From CAYTGM01 sp964437365 (GTDB lineage Bacteria; Sumerlaeota; Sumerlaeia; SLMS01): a stretch of DNA of 64,000 nucleotides. Of the stretch, positions 25,792 to 34,976 are shown piece after piece; position 1 is the first letter of the stretch; every line of letters starts with the position of its first letter. The notes beneath the pieces are model-generated. The model had not been told where the DNA came from. It worked only from the letters and a program-made list of their open reading frames with translations, and searched no databases. Position numbers and translations under genes: made by a program. The stretch spans positions 1-64,000 of the forward strand of contig CAYTGM010000003.1 of the NCBI GenBank assembly GCA_964437365.1, read 5' to 3'.

Positions 25792-26976
25792 ATGAGCATG
25801 GGCTCGGAAAGAAAACTAGAAACGTCTCAAAAGTTCTTCGGATTTCCCAGGAATCCCGCCGTCGTGTGCCTGGGGAACGCACTTAAGGGAACGCTTTCTG
25901 TCAAGATGGCTCAACGCAGTCTCGAGCTGGGCTCTCGACTGGCGGGTGCTTCGAGACTCATGACCTATTGCCTCAGCGACGGCGGAGATGGCTTCCTGGA
26001 CGCGTATGAGGCTGTTTATCCCGGTCAAAGACAGCGAATCGTAGTGCCTGGGCCGACCGGTGACTTGACCTTTGTTGAGCTGCTCTTGGACAGCCAGTCC
26101 AGTACGGTTGTGATCGAAAGTGCTCTGTCGGTTGGTATGTCTCAGCTTCCTGCAGACCCCAAAGGGATTCTTCAACGAGGAACAGGGGGATTGGGCGACA
26201 CGATGCTGGCCGGGGTTCTCATGGGAGCACGCAGAATTCTTGTTGGACTCGGAGGAAGTGCCACCTGCGACGGAGGACTCGGGCTGCTCTTTCACCTTCA
26301 GGAGGGTCTGAAAGCCGGCACCAAAATCAATACACATATCGGGGCTGATAGCCTGGCGAATCCCCCGGCACTCGACTTTGATTTTCTCCGTACTCGCTTA
26401 AATAGAGTGGAAATCGACGTCTTCTGTGATGTGGACAACCCATTACTCGGTGAAAATGGCACTGTGGCAAAGTATGCAGAGCAAAAGGGTGCGACCGAAC
26501 ATGACAGAAACGATCTGAGTGCTCTGATGGAGCACTGGGCAGATCACCTTGAGAAAATTGCCGGTCCGGGGCACAGGGACAAGCCCGGAGCAGGCGCCGC
26601 CGGCGGGCTTGGTTTCGCCCTTTCAGCCATTGGAGCTGATCTCCTGCCAGGAGCTGATTCTTTCTGTGATCTCTTGCGATTGGATGATATTCTTTCAAAT
26701 GCGAACGCCCTGATTACCTGTGAGGGAAGGTTCGATTCAACAAGTCTGAATGGGAAAGCTCCGTGGAAAGCTGCAATTGCTGCAAGAGATCGGGGACTGG
26801 CTTCAGCCATATTCTGTGGCAGCGCTGAAGAACCGGCCGTCAAAAAGGCCACTGATGAGGGGATCCGGATTGTAGAGTTTGGAAAGAAGATTCCCCCTGA
26901 GAGAAGAGTCGCAGAGTCGTTTACGGCACTTCAATCCTCTGTGTCGGAGTTCATCAGATCGGTTGGCGGGCGGTAG
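25792..26976 (+). CDS. Glycerate kinase (type I, GarK/GlxK-like)
   Basis: A 394-residue glycerate kinase, which phosphorylates D-glycerate with ATP, typically to 2-phosphoglycerate in this class. Visible family features are CLGNALKGTLSVKMAQ near the start, the glycine/aspartate loop YCLSDGGDGFLDAYE, VPGPTGDLT, ESALSVGMSQLP, the loop LVGLGGSATCDGGLG, and KPGAGAAGGLGFALSA. Length is normal. It ends 12 bases before the convergent heme oxygenase. A role in glyoxylate/glycerate or serine breakdown is likely, but no pathway partner is next to it. Confidence 0.92.
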   Translation: MSMGSERKLETSQKFFGFPRNPAVVCLGNALKGTLSVKMAQRSLELGSRLAGASRLMTYCLSDGGDGFLDAYEAVYPGQRQRIVVPGPTGDLTFVELLLDSQSSTVVIESALSVGMSQLPADPKGILQRGTGGLGDTMLAGVLMGARRILVGLGGSATCDGGLGLLFHLQEGLKAGTKINTHIGADSLANPPALDFDFLRTRLNRVEIDVFCDVDNPLLGENGTVAKYAEQKGATEHDRNDLSALMEHWADHLEKIAGPGHRDKPGAGAAGGLGFALSAIGADLLPGADSFCDLLRLDDILSNANALITCEGRFDSTSLNGKAPWKAAIAARDRGLASAIFCGSAEEPAVKKATDEGIRIVEFGKKIPPERRVAESFTALQSSVSEFIRSVGGR

Positions 26977-26987
26977 GGCGACGCTTC

Positions 26988-27620
26988 TTACGAAGCAATG
27001 TCCCGGTACATTTGACCAACATCGGTGAAGGCTTTTCCTGCAGCTTCGACGATCTTATCCTGAGTCGGCTGGTCAAAGCCTTGTGCATTCATATCTGCAA
27101 CGAACTTACCCCATCGTGGCCTCAGCTCGGCGCCGTGAGGATCCTGCATGGCGAGCCCACCTTCTGCTTCCTGACCGAGGACTTCCTTGAATTTTCTCTT
27201 CAGAATCTGGGCTCCGTTATTTGATCCTTCAATAACATAAACCATCCCGAGGGCAGCATCAGGGGACTCTTTCAAATAATGATCAAAGTCACTCAAGAAC
27301 TGCTGAACGCCTGGATTGGCAGGTGAAGATTCGAGGTCCAGGTCCCAGAATTTGAGGTCAGAGCGAGCGCACTGAGCCCCATTCATGTGGTAATCGTGGA
27401 TGACTTTCGCAGCGGTTTCTGATTTCAACCGGAGTGTTTCGATGCGTTTCGCCAACCCAAGGTGAAGATGGGCGAGTTGCTTAACGGCTTCGAGGAAGGT
27501 TTCTTTCTTTAAAGACCCGCTCATGAGTTGCATCATGAACGGCTGCTGTTCTGCGGCATCATGCATGGGGCGGGTATCTTCCCTGAGGCGTGTCATCAAA
27601 TCTCTATTCTCAACGGTCAT
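26988..27620 (-). CDS. Heme oxygenase-like protein
   Basis: About 210 residues of the biliverdin-producing heme oxygenase fold. The start is placed at the ATG at 27620, with AAGGA about 10 bases upstream; a TTG at 27662 and an ATG at 27629 also exist. From that start, His20 in TRPMHDAAEQQPF is the expected heme-iron ligand. The distal-helix region reads GMVYVIEGSNNGAQIL, matching the family's LYV-x-EGS-x-x-G. These features suggest an active enzyme cleaving heme to biliverdin, iron and CO, for iron supply or bilin synthesis. No TonB receptor or bilin gene is adjacent. Confidence 0.82.
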   Translation of the reverse strand: MTVENRDLMTRLREDTRPMHDAAEQQPFMMQLMSGSLKKETFLEAVKQLAHLHLGLAKRIETLRLKSETAAKVIHDYHMNGAQCARSDLKFWDLDLESSPANPGVQQFLSDFDHYLKESPDAALGMVYVIEGSNNGAQILKRKFKEVLGQEAEGGLAMQDPHGAELRPRWGKFVADMNAQGFDQPTQDKIVEAAGKAFTDVGQMYRDIAS

Positions 27621-27865
27621 CTTGTGCATATCCTTGGAAAGCGAAGTTCTTGAATCGATCAAATATTAGAATCTAAAGAAAAGGGGATCAACGAATTTTC
27701 TGGATTTGGGTGATCTTGTCGGGTGTAATTCTCGCTCGGGAAATTGCTAGATGAGCGACTACCTGTTGCAGCACCCGAAAAGATCAGCAACATGAGGAGC
27801 GGGTCGACTGGTTCGACGCTCAACCCATGGCGATTATTCTCCTTATTTGAAGGAACCCTTAGTAT

Positions 27866-29401
27866 ATGTCCTTATGCAAGCCTTCGATTCCCCTGATTTT
27901 CAGCCTGTTTTTGGGGATTTTATCCACGACAAGTGTGACTGCTCAACTGACAAAGGTGGGAGACCCTGAGCTTCCAGGTAAGTCCTCCCCTCTTCACTTC
28001 CGGGTAACGAGAGCATTCGAAGAAGCAGACCTTGGATACAAAGCAAACGTAGCCGTAGTTGTTCGTGATGTAGCAACGGGTCGAACGCTGGTCGATATTA
28101 ACGGGATGGATTCACTCAAACCAGCATCGACAATCAAAGCTGTCACCACAAGCGCTGCTCTGAATATACTGGGTCCCACCTATACTTTTGAAACACAGCT
28201 ATACTACTCTGGTGTCATATCGAACGGAATTTTGAGCGGAGATGTTATCATTGTTGGTGGTGGTGATCCAAGCTTTGGGTCAAGATTTCAAGAAGATAAG
28301 TCGGACTTGCTCAAACCATTGAGGCTATGGGCGAAGAAGCTCAAAGACCTGGGAGTGAAGCAGATAAATGGCAACATTCTGGGTGATGATTCACGCTATA
28401 CTTATGAGCCTCATGGCCTCGGTTGGGAGAGGATGGAATTCGGTGAGTGGTATAGCGCAGAAGTTAGTGCCTTGAATTTCAATGAAAATGTTGTAGATGT
28501 CATGTGGAAAGGATCTGGGTCTGCCGGTCGACGCGCCAGTTTTAGTCTTTTCCCGGAGACTGATTACGTTCAATTCTCAAGCTCAGTCAGAAGTATCCCC
28601 AGAGAACTCTCAACGCCGAGGATTCGTTACTACCGATTTGCCAAGAGCAATGAAATCAGAGCCCGGGGGTACATTCAAACGGAAGATGAATTTTATGATT
28701 TCGCGGCTGTACACGATCCAGCCTGGTATACTGCGACCATCTTTCAAGAAACTCTGGAGAAAGAAGGGATCAAAGTCTACGGCAGCCCGTTCAGTGCTAG
28801 AATGATGGAAGATGTTTCCGAGCTCGCCGAGCGTAAGTTTATTGACAGTCAAAGCTCACCTCCACTCGAGGAATTAATACCCGTTGTTAATACAGAAAGT
28901 CAGAATCTTTATGCAGAAGTCCTGATGAGAGAAATTGCTTTTCAGGCTGGCCTTGAACCTTCATTTAAAAACGGAGCAGATGCTATTATCAAGTGGCTGC
29001 GTCAGAACCGTATTAACGTAACGGGGATTCTGATGGTTGATGGAAGCGGACTTTCAACGCTTAACAAAGTCACAGCCAGAAGTTTAAATGACGTGTTATT
29101 GATGCAGGCTAAATCACGAACAGGCGATCTATACATAAACAGCTTCGCGACGCCTGGTGAAGGCTCACTGAAGGATCGTTTTCAGCAGATGGACTATGCA
29201 GGCCTGAAGGATCGCCTGAAAGCTAAGACAGGTTTTCTTGAAAGTGTCCATGCGCTCTGTGGTTATCTCGAAAACAGAAGCGGGCAGAAATATGCCTTTA
29301 CAATTATCGTGAATGATTTCGACAGCGATCGTTCAAAAGAGGCTCGCGACATGATCGACAGGATGGTGCTTCATCTCTTCAACTACGATCAGTTTTCCTG
29401 A
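27866..29401 (+). CDS. dacB: D-alanyl-D-alanine carboxypeptidase/endopeptidase, PBP4 (S13) family
   Basis: A 511-residue periplasmic penicillin-binding protein that trims or cleaves peptidoglycan cross-links. A signal peptide ends at VTAQ. The three active-site motifs are intact: S88-T-I-K91 in KPASTIKAV, SQN in TESQNLYAEVLMRE, and KTG in RLKAKTGFLESVHALCGYL. The long insert between the first two motifs is typical of S13 enzymes. A glycosyltransferase gene follows after 33 bases and the RND-ABC fusion after that, so an envelope-related transcript is plausible. Confidence 0.92.
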   Translation: MSLCKPSIPLIFSLFLGILSTTSVTAQLTKVGDPELPGKSSPLHFRVTRAFEEADLGYKANVAVVVRDVATGRTLVDINGMDSLKPASTIKAVTTSAALNILGPTYTFETQLYYSGVISNGILSGDVIIVGGGDPSFGSRFQEDKSDLLKPLRLWAKKLKDLGVKQINGNILGDDSRYTYEPHGLGWERMEFGEWYSAEVSALNFNENVVDVMWKGSGSAGRRASFSLFPETDYVQFSSSVRSIPRELSTPRIRYYRFAKSNEIRARGYIQTEDEFYDFAAVHDPAWYTATIFQETLEKEGIKVYGSPFSARMMEDVSELAERKFIDSQSSPPLEELIPVVNTESQNLYAEVLMREIAFQAGLEPSFKNGADAIIKWLRQNRINVTGILMVDGSGLSTLNKVTARSLNDVLLMQAKSRTGDLYINSFATPGEGSLKDRFQQMDYAGLKDRLKAKTGFLESVHALCGYLENRSGQKYAFTIIVNDFDSDRSKEARDMIDRMVLHLFNYDQFS

Positions 29402-29434
29402 TGCAACGGGAGGCTCTGGGGCTGGAAAGAATCC

Positions 29435-30565
29435 ATGGCAGATAAACCAAGAATAGTTCATGTCTATAAAGACTTCTGGCCACCTGTCCTTGGCGGGATC
29501 GAGCGATCGATCAACTGGATGATTCAATCGACCGGTGGGGAGTTTGATTATTCTGTCCTGGTCAACTCTCGACAAAGAGAAAGCCGAAAACAGAGATGGA
29601 ACGGCATCCCTGTCTATAAAGTTGGAGAATACGGACGCGTTTTATCTGCTCCCCTATCTCCTTCGTTTCCCCGCACAATGAAACGCCTCAAAGCTGATAT
29701 CTGGCATTTCCATCTGCCGAACCCAACGGCCGATGTCTCATGGCTTTTGTCCCGACCGAAGGGGAAAGTGGTAGCAACTTATCACAGCGATGTTGTTCGA
29801 CAGAAGTGGGCTATGGCTGTCTATAAACCTTTCCTCGACCAGTTCCTGAAGAACTGCGACGCTATTTTGCCCACATCTCCGTTGCTTGTCCAGTATTCTG
29901 AAGTGCTCAAAAAATTTGAAGACAAATGTCACCCGATTCCATTGGGTATGCCCATGATGCCCTTTGAGCGATCGGAAGAAAAGGCAAACAGGGGGCGTGA
30001 AATCAAACGCCGGTTTGGTTATCGTCCGCTGATGATTTTTGTGGGAAAACTAAGATATTACAAAGGACTTCAATTCATGGTATCAGCCATGAGAGGCATC
30101 TCTAAAGGGGACTTGCTGATCATCGGTGATGGGCCTGAGCGGGAAAAACTCGGGCGACTTGTTGAAGAGTTTAAATTGGAAGATCGCGTCCATTTTCTAG
30201 GTGAGTTGAGTGACCAGGAGGTTATTGATCATCTCTTTGCTGCCGATGTCTTTGTGATGCCTTCGCATCTGACGTCCGAGGCTTATGGTCTTTCTCAGAT
30301 TGAAGCAATGGCATGCGGACTGCCGGTGATCTCATGCAAGTTGAAGACAGGTGTGCCCTATGTGAACCTTCACGGACTTACGGGCCTTAGTGTCGAGCCT
30401 GCAAACGACGTCGCACTTGCCGAAGCTGCCAATAAACTCTTGAATGATGATAGACTGAGGTTTAAACTGGGTGAAACGGCAATGAGGCGAGCTCATGACG
30501 AATTCAGTCTATACGCCATGGGTACCAGATTAAAGAAGATTTACCGTAAAGTATTGAACAGTTAG
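29435..30565 (+). CDS. Glycosyltransferase, GT4 family
   Basis: A 376-residue GT-B glycosyltransferase. The N-terminal half has the usual HVYKDFWPPVLGGIERSI opening and GKVVATYHSDVV. The donor half has MIFVGKLRYYKGLQFMVSAM, LLIIGDGPEREKLGRLV, VHFLGELSDQEVIDHLFAADV, and the sugar-nucleotide motif ending EAYGLSQIEAMACGLPVISC, with both glutamates of the EX7E pair present. It resembles mannosyl-/glucosyltransferases of surface polysaccharide synthesis. It lies between dacB and the RND-ABC gene (23-base gap). Confidence 0.9.
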   Translation: MADKPRIVHVYKDFWPPVLGGIERSINWMIQSTGGEFDYSVLVNSRQRESRKQRWNGIPVYKVGEYGRVLSAPLSPSFPRTMKRLKADIWHFHLPNPTADVSWLLSRPKGKVVATYHSDVVRQKWAMAVYKPFLDQFLKNCDAILPTSPLLVQYSEVLKKFEDKCHPIPLGMPMMPFERSEEKANRGREIKRRFGYRPLMIFVGKLRYYKGLQFMVSAMRGISKGDLLIIGDGPEREKLGRLVEEFKLEDRVHFLGELSDQEVIDHLFAADVFVMPSHLTSEAYGLSQIEAMACGLPVISCKLKTGVPYVNLHGLTGLSVEPANDVALAEAANKLLNDDRLRFKLGETAMRRAHDEFSLYAMGTRLKKIYRKVLNS

Positions 30566-30588
30566 CGCCAGGAAAGTAGTTACACCAG

Positions 30589-33500
30589 ATGAGGGTGCTG
30601 TCCTTCGCCACATTATCAGTTAAGAGACCCGTCACCACAGCGATGGTTTTCCTGGCGGTCGTTCTGATGGGACTGGTGGCATATACTCGGCTTCCTGTGC
30701 AGCTTGTTCCCGATGTAACCTTTCCTGGTATCGGTGTCTATGTCCGAAATCAATCCTCTACAGAGGAAAACCTGAACCAGCTGACACGGCCTATTGAGGG
30801 GATCATCGCCGAGCTCTCGGGAGTGCGTGAGATGACTTCACGCACAAGAGACAGTAGCATCTGGATTGAGATCGAATTTGATGCCGGTACGGATATACAA
30901 TATACGGTCGTGGAGTTGCAGGACAAGCTGATCGATTTTCAGCAAAGCCTGGAAAACCCGCGAGTTGCGATTAACTCTTTTCCTTTTTCAACCAGTGACT
31001 GGCAGCGCAGCTTTATGTACCTGTCTGTCAGGGGTGACGGTGATGTGGAGACTCTTTTTCGGACGGCAGCTGAGAAAGTTGAGTCGCAGCTCAAGTCCAT
31101 AAATGGTGTATCCAATGTCGAAATTTCAGGTCTGAACCGTAACATTGCCCAGGTCGAGATGAACTCAGACCTGCTTGCGTCCTATGGCCTCGAGCTAGGT
31201 CAGGTCATTGGTAAGGTGCAAGCTGCGGCAGCCGACGATCAGTATCTGGGTAGCCTCGATGTTCCTCAGGAAACTCACTATGTGCGACTGGATGATCGAG
31301 TCAGGACCGTTGAGGAGCTCGCCGAAATCCATGTTGACGAGCAGGGGCTTGTAAAACTGAAGGACGTCTCCAATATATTCATTGGAGACAGTGTTGACCG
31401 AAGGATTAGTCGCTCAAACGGCAAAAACAGTCTGGAGATCACACTGGAGAGAGAGGCGGATCAAAACCTGATTGATCTGGCCAGGAGAGCTCGAGAGAGG
31501 ATCAAAGAAATAGATGAAACGCTGCCGGAGGGGGTTTCGCTTGAAATAGACGTCGACTTTGCCAGTTTCGTCGAAGAGGCACTGAGTGAAGTCAAGCGAC
31601 TGGCTCTCATTGGAGCTCTGCTGGCTCTTATCGTTCCATTAGTTTTCTTTCGCTCTTTTCGTGTTTCGATGATCGTCTTCGTGTCAGTGCCAATTTCCCT
31701 GATCGCGGTCTTCAATCTCTTCTATGCGTTGAATGTCAGTATTAATATTTTCTCCATTGTGGGACTTGCACTGGGTGTTGGCTTGCTTGTGGATAGTTCC
31801 ATTGTTGTCGTTGAAAATTCCTTCAGGCTTTATGAAGAAGGTTACTCTGCCCGTGACTCTGCCGGTCGTGGTGGAGGCGAAGTTGGTCGTGGTCTCGTGG
31901 CAGCGACCTTAACTTCTGTGATCGTGTTTCTTCCTTTTTCATTTCTTGATTCCGAGTTCAGTCTGATGATTAAGGAACCGATCCTCGCACTTGTTTTCCC
32001 CCTCCTTGTATCGCTGGTTGTTGCTCTCACCCTGGTGCCTGTTCTTGCCTGGCTTATACTCAAATCCAAGTCCGGCAATACGAAGATCAAATCAAAGAAA
32101 CATCATGTGCCTCGGTTTTATCGCCGCTCGCTGGCGTGGGTGCTCAGGCATCGTATGTCGGTCCTGGCGATTATCGGTATTGTTGTTTCCGTAACCTGGT
32201 TGGAAAGCTGGAGGAGAGTAGACACGGCAACGACTTCACAGGAACCGTCTAGAGACTGGCACACCTTGCGATTCCGTGTTCCTGCTGGCGCAACGCTATC
32301 GGATACGGACAGGGCCGTTCGCAGACTGGAGTCGGAGCTCAACGAGTTTCCAGAGCTTGAACGCTTTGGGGTAAGCTTTGATGCAGAAGATGGTCGGGCT
32401 TGGCTTAAGCTGAAGCCCAAAAAGGATTTTCCAGATCGCCCTTCTACAGAGAAGTTTAGAGCTATCACGTTGGAACGCCTTGAAGGGCTGCAGGGAATGG
32501 AGGTCTCCTGGAGCAGATTTGATCGGGCAGATGACGATTCCACAGTACGTGTAGGCTCAAATGGCGAGTTAGAATTCAGAGGACTCGACGATGAAGTTAT
32601 CTATGAATTTGGACAAGAGTTCGCCGAAGCCGTGAGAAGTCTGCCGGGAATTGTGAATGCGGAGATGGAGAAGTGGGATCGCGAACTTCAATATGTTGCA
32701 AAAATGGAGCGTGAAGCTCTCCGGCAATTCGATGTGAGCGCTGCAACCATTGCGAGATATATCAGTTCCACTCGATCTGGAGGAAGTGTTTCATCCCTTC
32801 AGTTGGAGAACGGGGATGAAAGGACCGATGTCTCCATCTATATTGAAGGAGCCGACGGGAATACACTAAAGGAGGTTTCCTCTCTTCCGGTACAATCAGC
32901 TTCGATGGGTGAGATCCCTCTATCACAGCTTGTCAACTTCCTGCCGACAACTGTGGAAGACGGCATTCGCCGAAGAGATAGACAAGCCTCTGAAGATATG
33001 GATTATTACTATGAGGAAGGTTATGACCGTGACGAGATAAAGGAAAGCCTGGACCGACTGATTGAAAACTATCCTAACCCGGCTGGTATCATCATTGAAC
33101 ACGAAGGTGAGACGCGCCGCCTGGATGAGAGAATGCAGGATTTTTTCTTCTGCGTGCTTGCCGGGGCTCTCCTTGTTTACATTGTCATGGCTGGTGTTTT
33201 TGAAAGTCTGTGGATTCCGTTTACAATCCTGGCCACCAACCCCTTGATGTTAATTGGCATTGTCTGGGGGCTGGACATAGCAAACTTGCCCCTCGACGAC
33301 CTGGCAGCGTTCGGTGTGATCCTGCTCATCGGACTCGCTGTGAACAATGGGATTGTGCTTCTGGACAGAGCCTTGGGCCTCCAGGAGGTGGGCTATACAA
33401 AGCTGCGATCAATTTACGAGGCGTCACTCACACGCCTTCGCCCAATCATGATGACTTATCTCACAACGGTCCTTGGACTCTTGCCGTTAGCTCTCTTTGG

Positions 33501-34809
33501 AGAAGCGGAAGACCAATGGCGGCCTGTGGCTGTCGTTGTAATTGGTGGACTCACAAGCGCTACGATATTGACACTACTGGTTCTTCCATGTCTATACCTC
33601 ATAGGCGACGACATCGTTTCATTTCTTCGAAAGCCTCTTTCAGAGGTGGGAACTCATTTTGGTGAAATCCCCGTTTCTCTGGTCAACCTGTTTGGTCATC
33701 CAATCCAAACTCTAAAGGGCAAAAAGACATTTTTCCCTCATTGGAGAAAAAACTTTTTCTCGATCATGAAGTACATCTTGGTCCAATCCATTGGCGCTAT
33801 ACGAATTCTGCTCATGGTCCCTTTTGATCTCATTTCCGTCTTTCGTTCTAGAAAACGATCTGCAACAGGTACTGTGAGAGAGACGGACGGTGAGAAGACA
33901 GGCACAGCCACCCAAATAGACAAGTCAACTCGTGAAGAGTTTGATACTGAAAAGCCTGTGCTGGAGTTAAGCAATATTCAAGTTGAGTTCAGTAGCCTGG
34001 CTTCGAAGAAAAAAGTACAGGCTCTCAAAGGGATTGACCTGGAAGTCCAGTCAGGGCTGTTCGGCCTGCTCGGACCGAACGGGTCGGGGAAGACAACCCT
34101 CATGAGGGTCATATCGGGTATCCTTCCTCCGACACGTGGAAGCGTCTATATCAATGGTGAAAAGCTTCAGCAGAATGACCTCAAGTATTCACTTTTATTC
34201 GGATACTTTCCCCAACAACTTGGCCGCATGCCTGACATGTCGCTTTACAAGTACCTCGACATGTTTGCTTTATTGTATCTCAAGAACGCGCGGAAAGCTT
34301 TATCAGATCTATCACCTTCTCCTTTGACCGTTGATTCAGCGATGAACATTATCAACCGAATGGGCACTCCTGCTGGAAGGCATGAAACGATCATCAATGC
34401 TGTAGCGCGCGTGAATTTGCGAGAATCGCTCAATAAGCAAGTATCGAAGTTTTCTGGAGGGATGCAGCAGAGAGCCGGCTTCGCTAAGCTCCTGATCCAA
34501 TCACCACGCGTAATGCTTGTTGACGAACCAACCGCCGGGCTTGATCCCCTCGAGCGTGTGCGTCTTCGTATGCTGTTGGCAGGGTTGGCAGAAGACAGGT
34601 TGGTGATTTTTTCTACTCATATCATTGATGACCTTGAAGGCACCTGTGATGCAGTTGCCCTTCTTCGCGAGGGAGAACTTATCTGGAAGGGCCTTCCAGG
34701 TGATCTGAGCAACCCTCCTAAGAGAGCAGGTTCAGACCCCGAGAGGTCTAGTCTCGAAGCTCGGGTTTGCGAGTTATTAGGACAGGATCTACCTGCCGGT
34801 GCTCGTTAG
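30589..34809 (+). CDS. RND (HAE1-type) efflux permease fused to an ABC ATPase
   Basis: One uninterrupted 1406-codon frame. Residues of about 1-1020 are a complete RND permease: the N-terminal helix SVKRPVTTAMVFLAVVLMG, TRLPVQLVPDVTFPG, two large periplasmic loops and twelve membrane helices. The proton-relay site reads GLLVDSSIVVVEN (Asp402 kept, second Asp replaced by Ser403) and GLAVNNGIVLLD (Asn919-Asn920 where AcrB has Lys). An extra hydrophobic segment (YILVQSIGAIRILLMVPFDL) and a hydrophilic linker follow. Residues 1124-1406 are an ABC ATPase: Walker A GPNGSGKT (1162-1169), signature FSGGMQQ (1288-1294), Walker B/D-loop DEPTAGLDP (from 1312), His1344. No adaptor or TolC gene is adjacent. 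Substrate is unknown. Confidence 0.9.
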   Translation: MRVLSFATLSVKRPVTTAMVFLAVVLMGLVAYTRLPVQLVPDVTFPGIGVYVRNQSSTEENLNQLTRPIEGIIAELSGVREMTSRTRDSSIWIEIEFDAGTDIQYTVVELQDKLIDFQQSLENPRVAINSFPFSTSDWQRSFMYLSVRGDGDVETLFRTAAEKVESQLKSINGVSNVEISGLNRNIAQVEMNSDLLASYGLELGQVIGKVQAAAADDQYLGSLDVPQETHYVRLDDRVRTVEELAEIHVDEQGLVKLKDVSNIFIGDSVDRRISRSNGKNSLEITLEREADQNLIDLARRARERIKEIDETLPEGVSLEIDVDFASFVEEALSEVKRLALIGALLALIVPLVFFRSFRVSMIVFVSVPISLIAVFNLFYALNVSINIFSIVGLALGVGLLVDSSIVVVENSFRLYEEGYSARDSAGRGGGEVGRGLVAATLTSVIVFLPFSFLDSEFSLMIKEPILALVFPLLVSLVVALTLVPVLAWLILKSKSGNTKIKSKKHHVPRFYRRSLAWVLRHRMSVLAIIGIVVSVTWLESWRRVDTATTSQEPSRDWHTLRFRVPAGATLSDTDRAVRRLESELNEFPELERFGVSFDAEDGRAWLKLKPKKDFPDRPSTEKFRAITLERLEGLQGMEVSWSRFDRADDDSTVRVGSNGELEFRGLDDEVIYEFGQEFAEAVRSLPGIVNAEMEKWDRELQYVAKMEREALRQFDVSAATIARYISSTRSGGSVSSLQLENGDERTDVSIYIEGADGNTLKEVSSLPVQSASMGEIPLSQLVNFLPTTVEDGIRRRDRQASEDMDYYYEEGYDRDEIKESLDRLIENYPNPAGIIIEHEGETRRLDERMQDFFFCVLAGALLVYIVMAGVFESLWIPFTILATNPLMLIGIVWGLDIANLPLDDLAAFGVILLIGLAVNNGIVLLDRALGLQEVGYTKLRSIYEASLTRLRPIMMTYLTTVLGLLPLALFGEAEDQWRPVAVVVIGGLTSATILTLLVLPCLYLIGDDIVSFLRKPLSEVGTHFGEIPVSLVNLFGHPIQTLKGKKTFFPHWRKNFFSIMKYILVQSIGAIRILLMVPFDLISVFRSRKRSATGTVRETDGEKTGTATQIDKSTREEFDTEKPVLELSNIQVEFSSLASKKKVQALKGIDLEVQSGLFGLLGPNGSGKTTLMRVISGILPPTRGSVYINGEKLQQNDLKYSLLFGYFPQQLGRMPDMSLYKYLDMFALLYLKNARKALSDLSPSPLTVDSAMNIINRMGTPAGRHETIINAVARVNLRESLNKQVSKFSGGMQQRAGFAKLLIQSPRVMLVDEPTAGLDPLERVRLRMLLAGLAEDRLVIFSTHIIDDLEGTCDAVALLREGELIWKGLPGDLSNPPKRAGSDPERSSLEARVCELLGQDLPAGAR

Positions 34810-34976
34810 GTTAAAGTGCGGATGGCGGATGTTCCCTGACATTCAGACATGAAAATCCAAATGAGTTGACACAGAGTACAGTGCCCAAGAATTTAGCGGT
34901 CGACAAAGTTTATAAGTATGAGCGATGAACTGTCGTGCAGGCAGTGAGATCCAGCTCAACAATTACAAAGCGAATA

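Noticed and set aside
34866..34895. Sigma-70 promoter (TTGACA at 34866) before the J-domain gene
   Set aside because: The -35 box is perfect but no acceptable -10 box lies at 16-18 bases.
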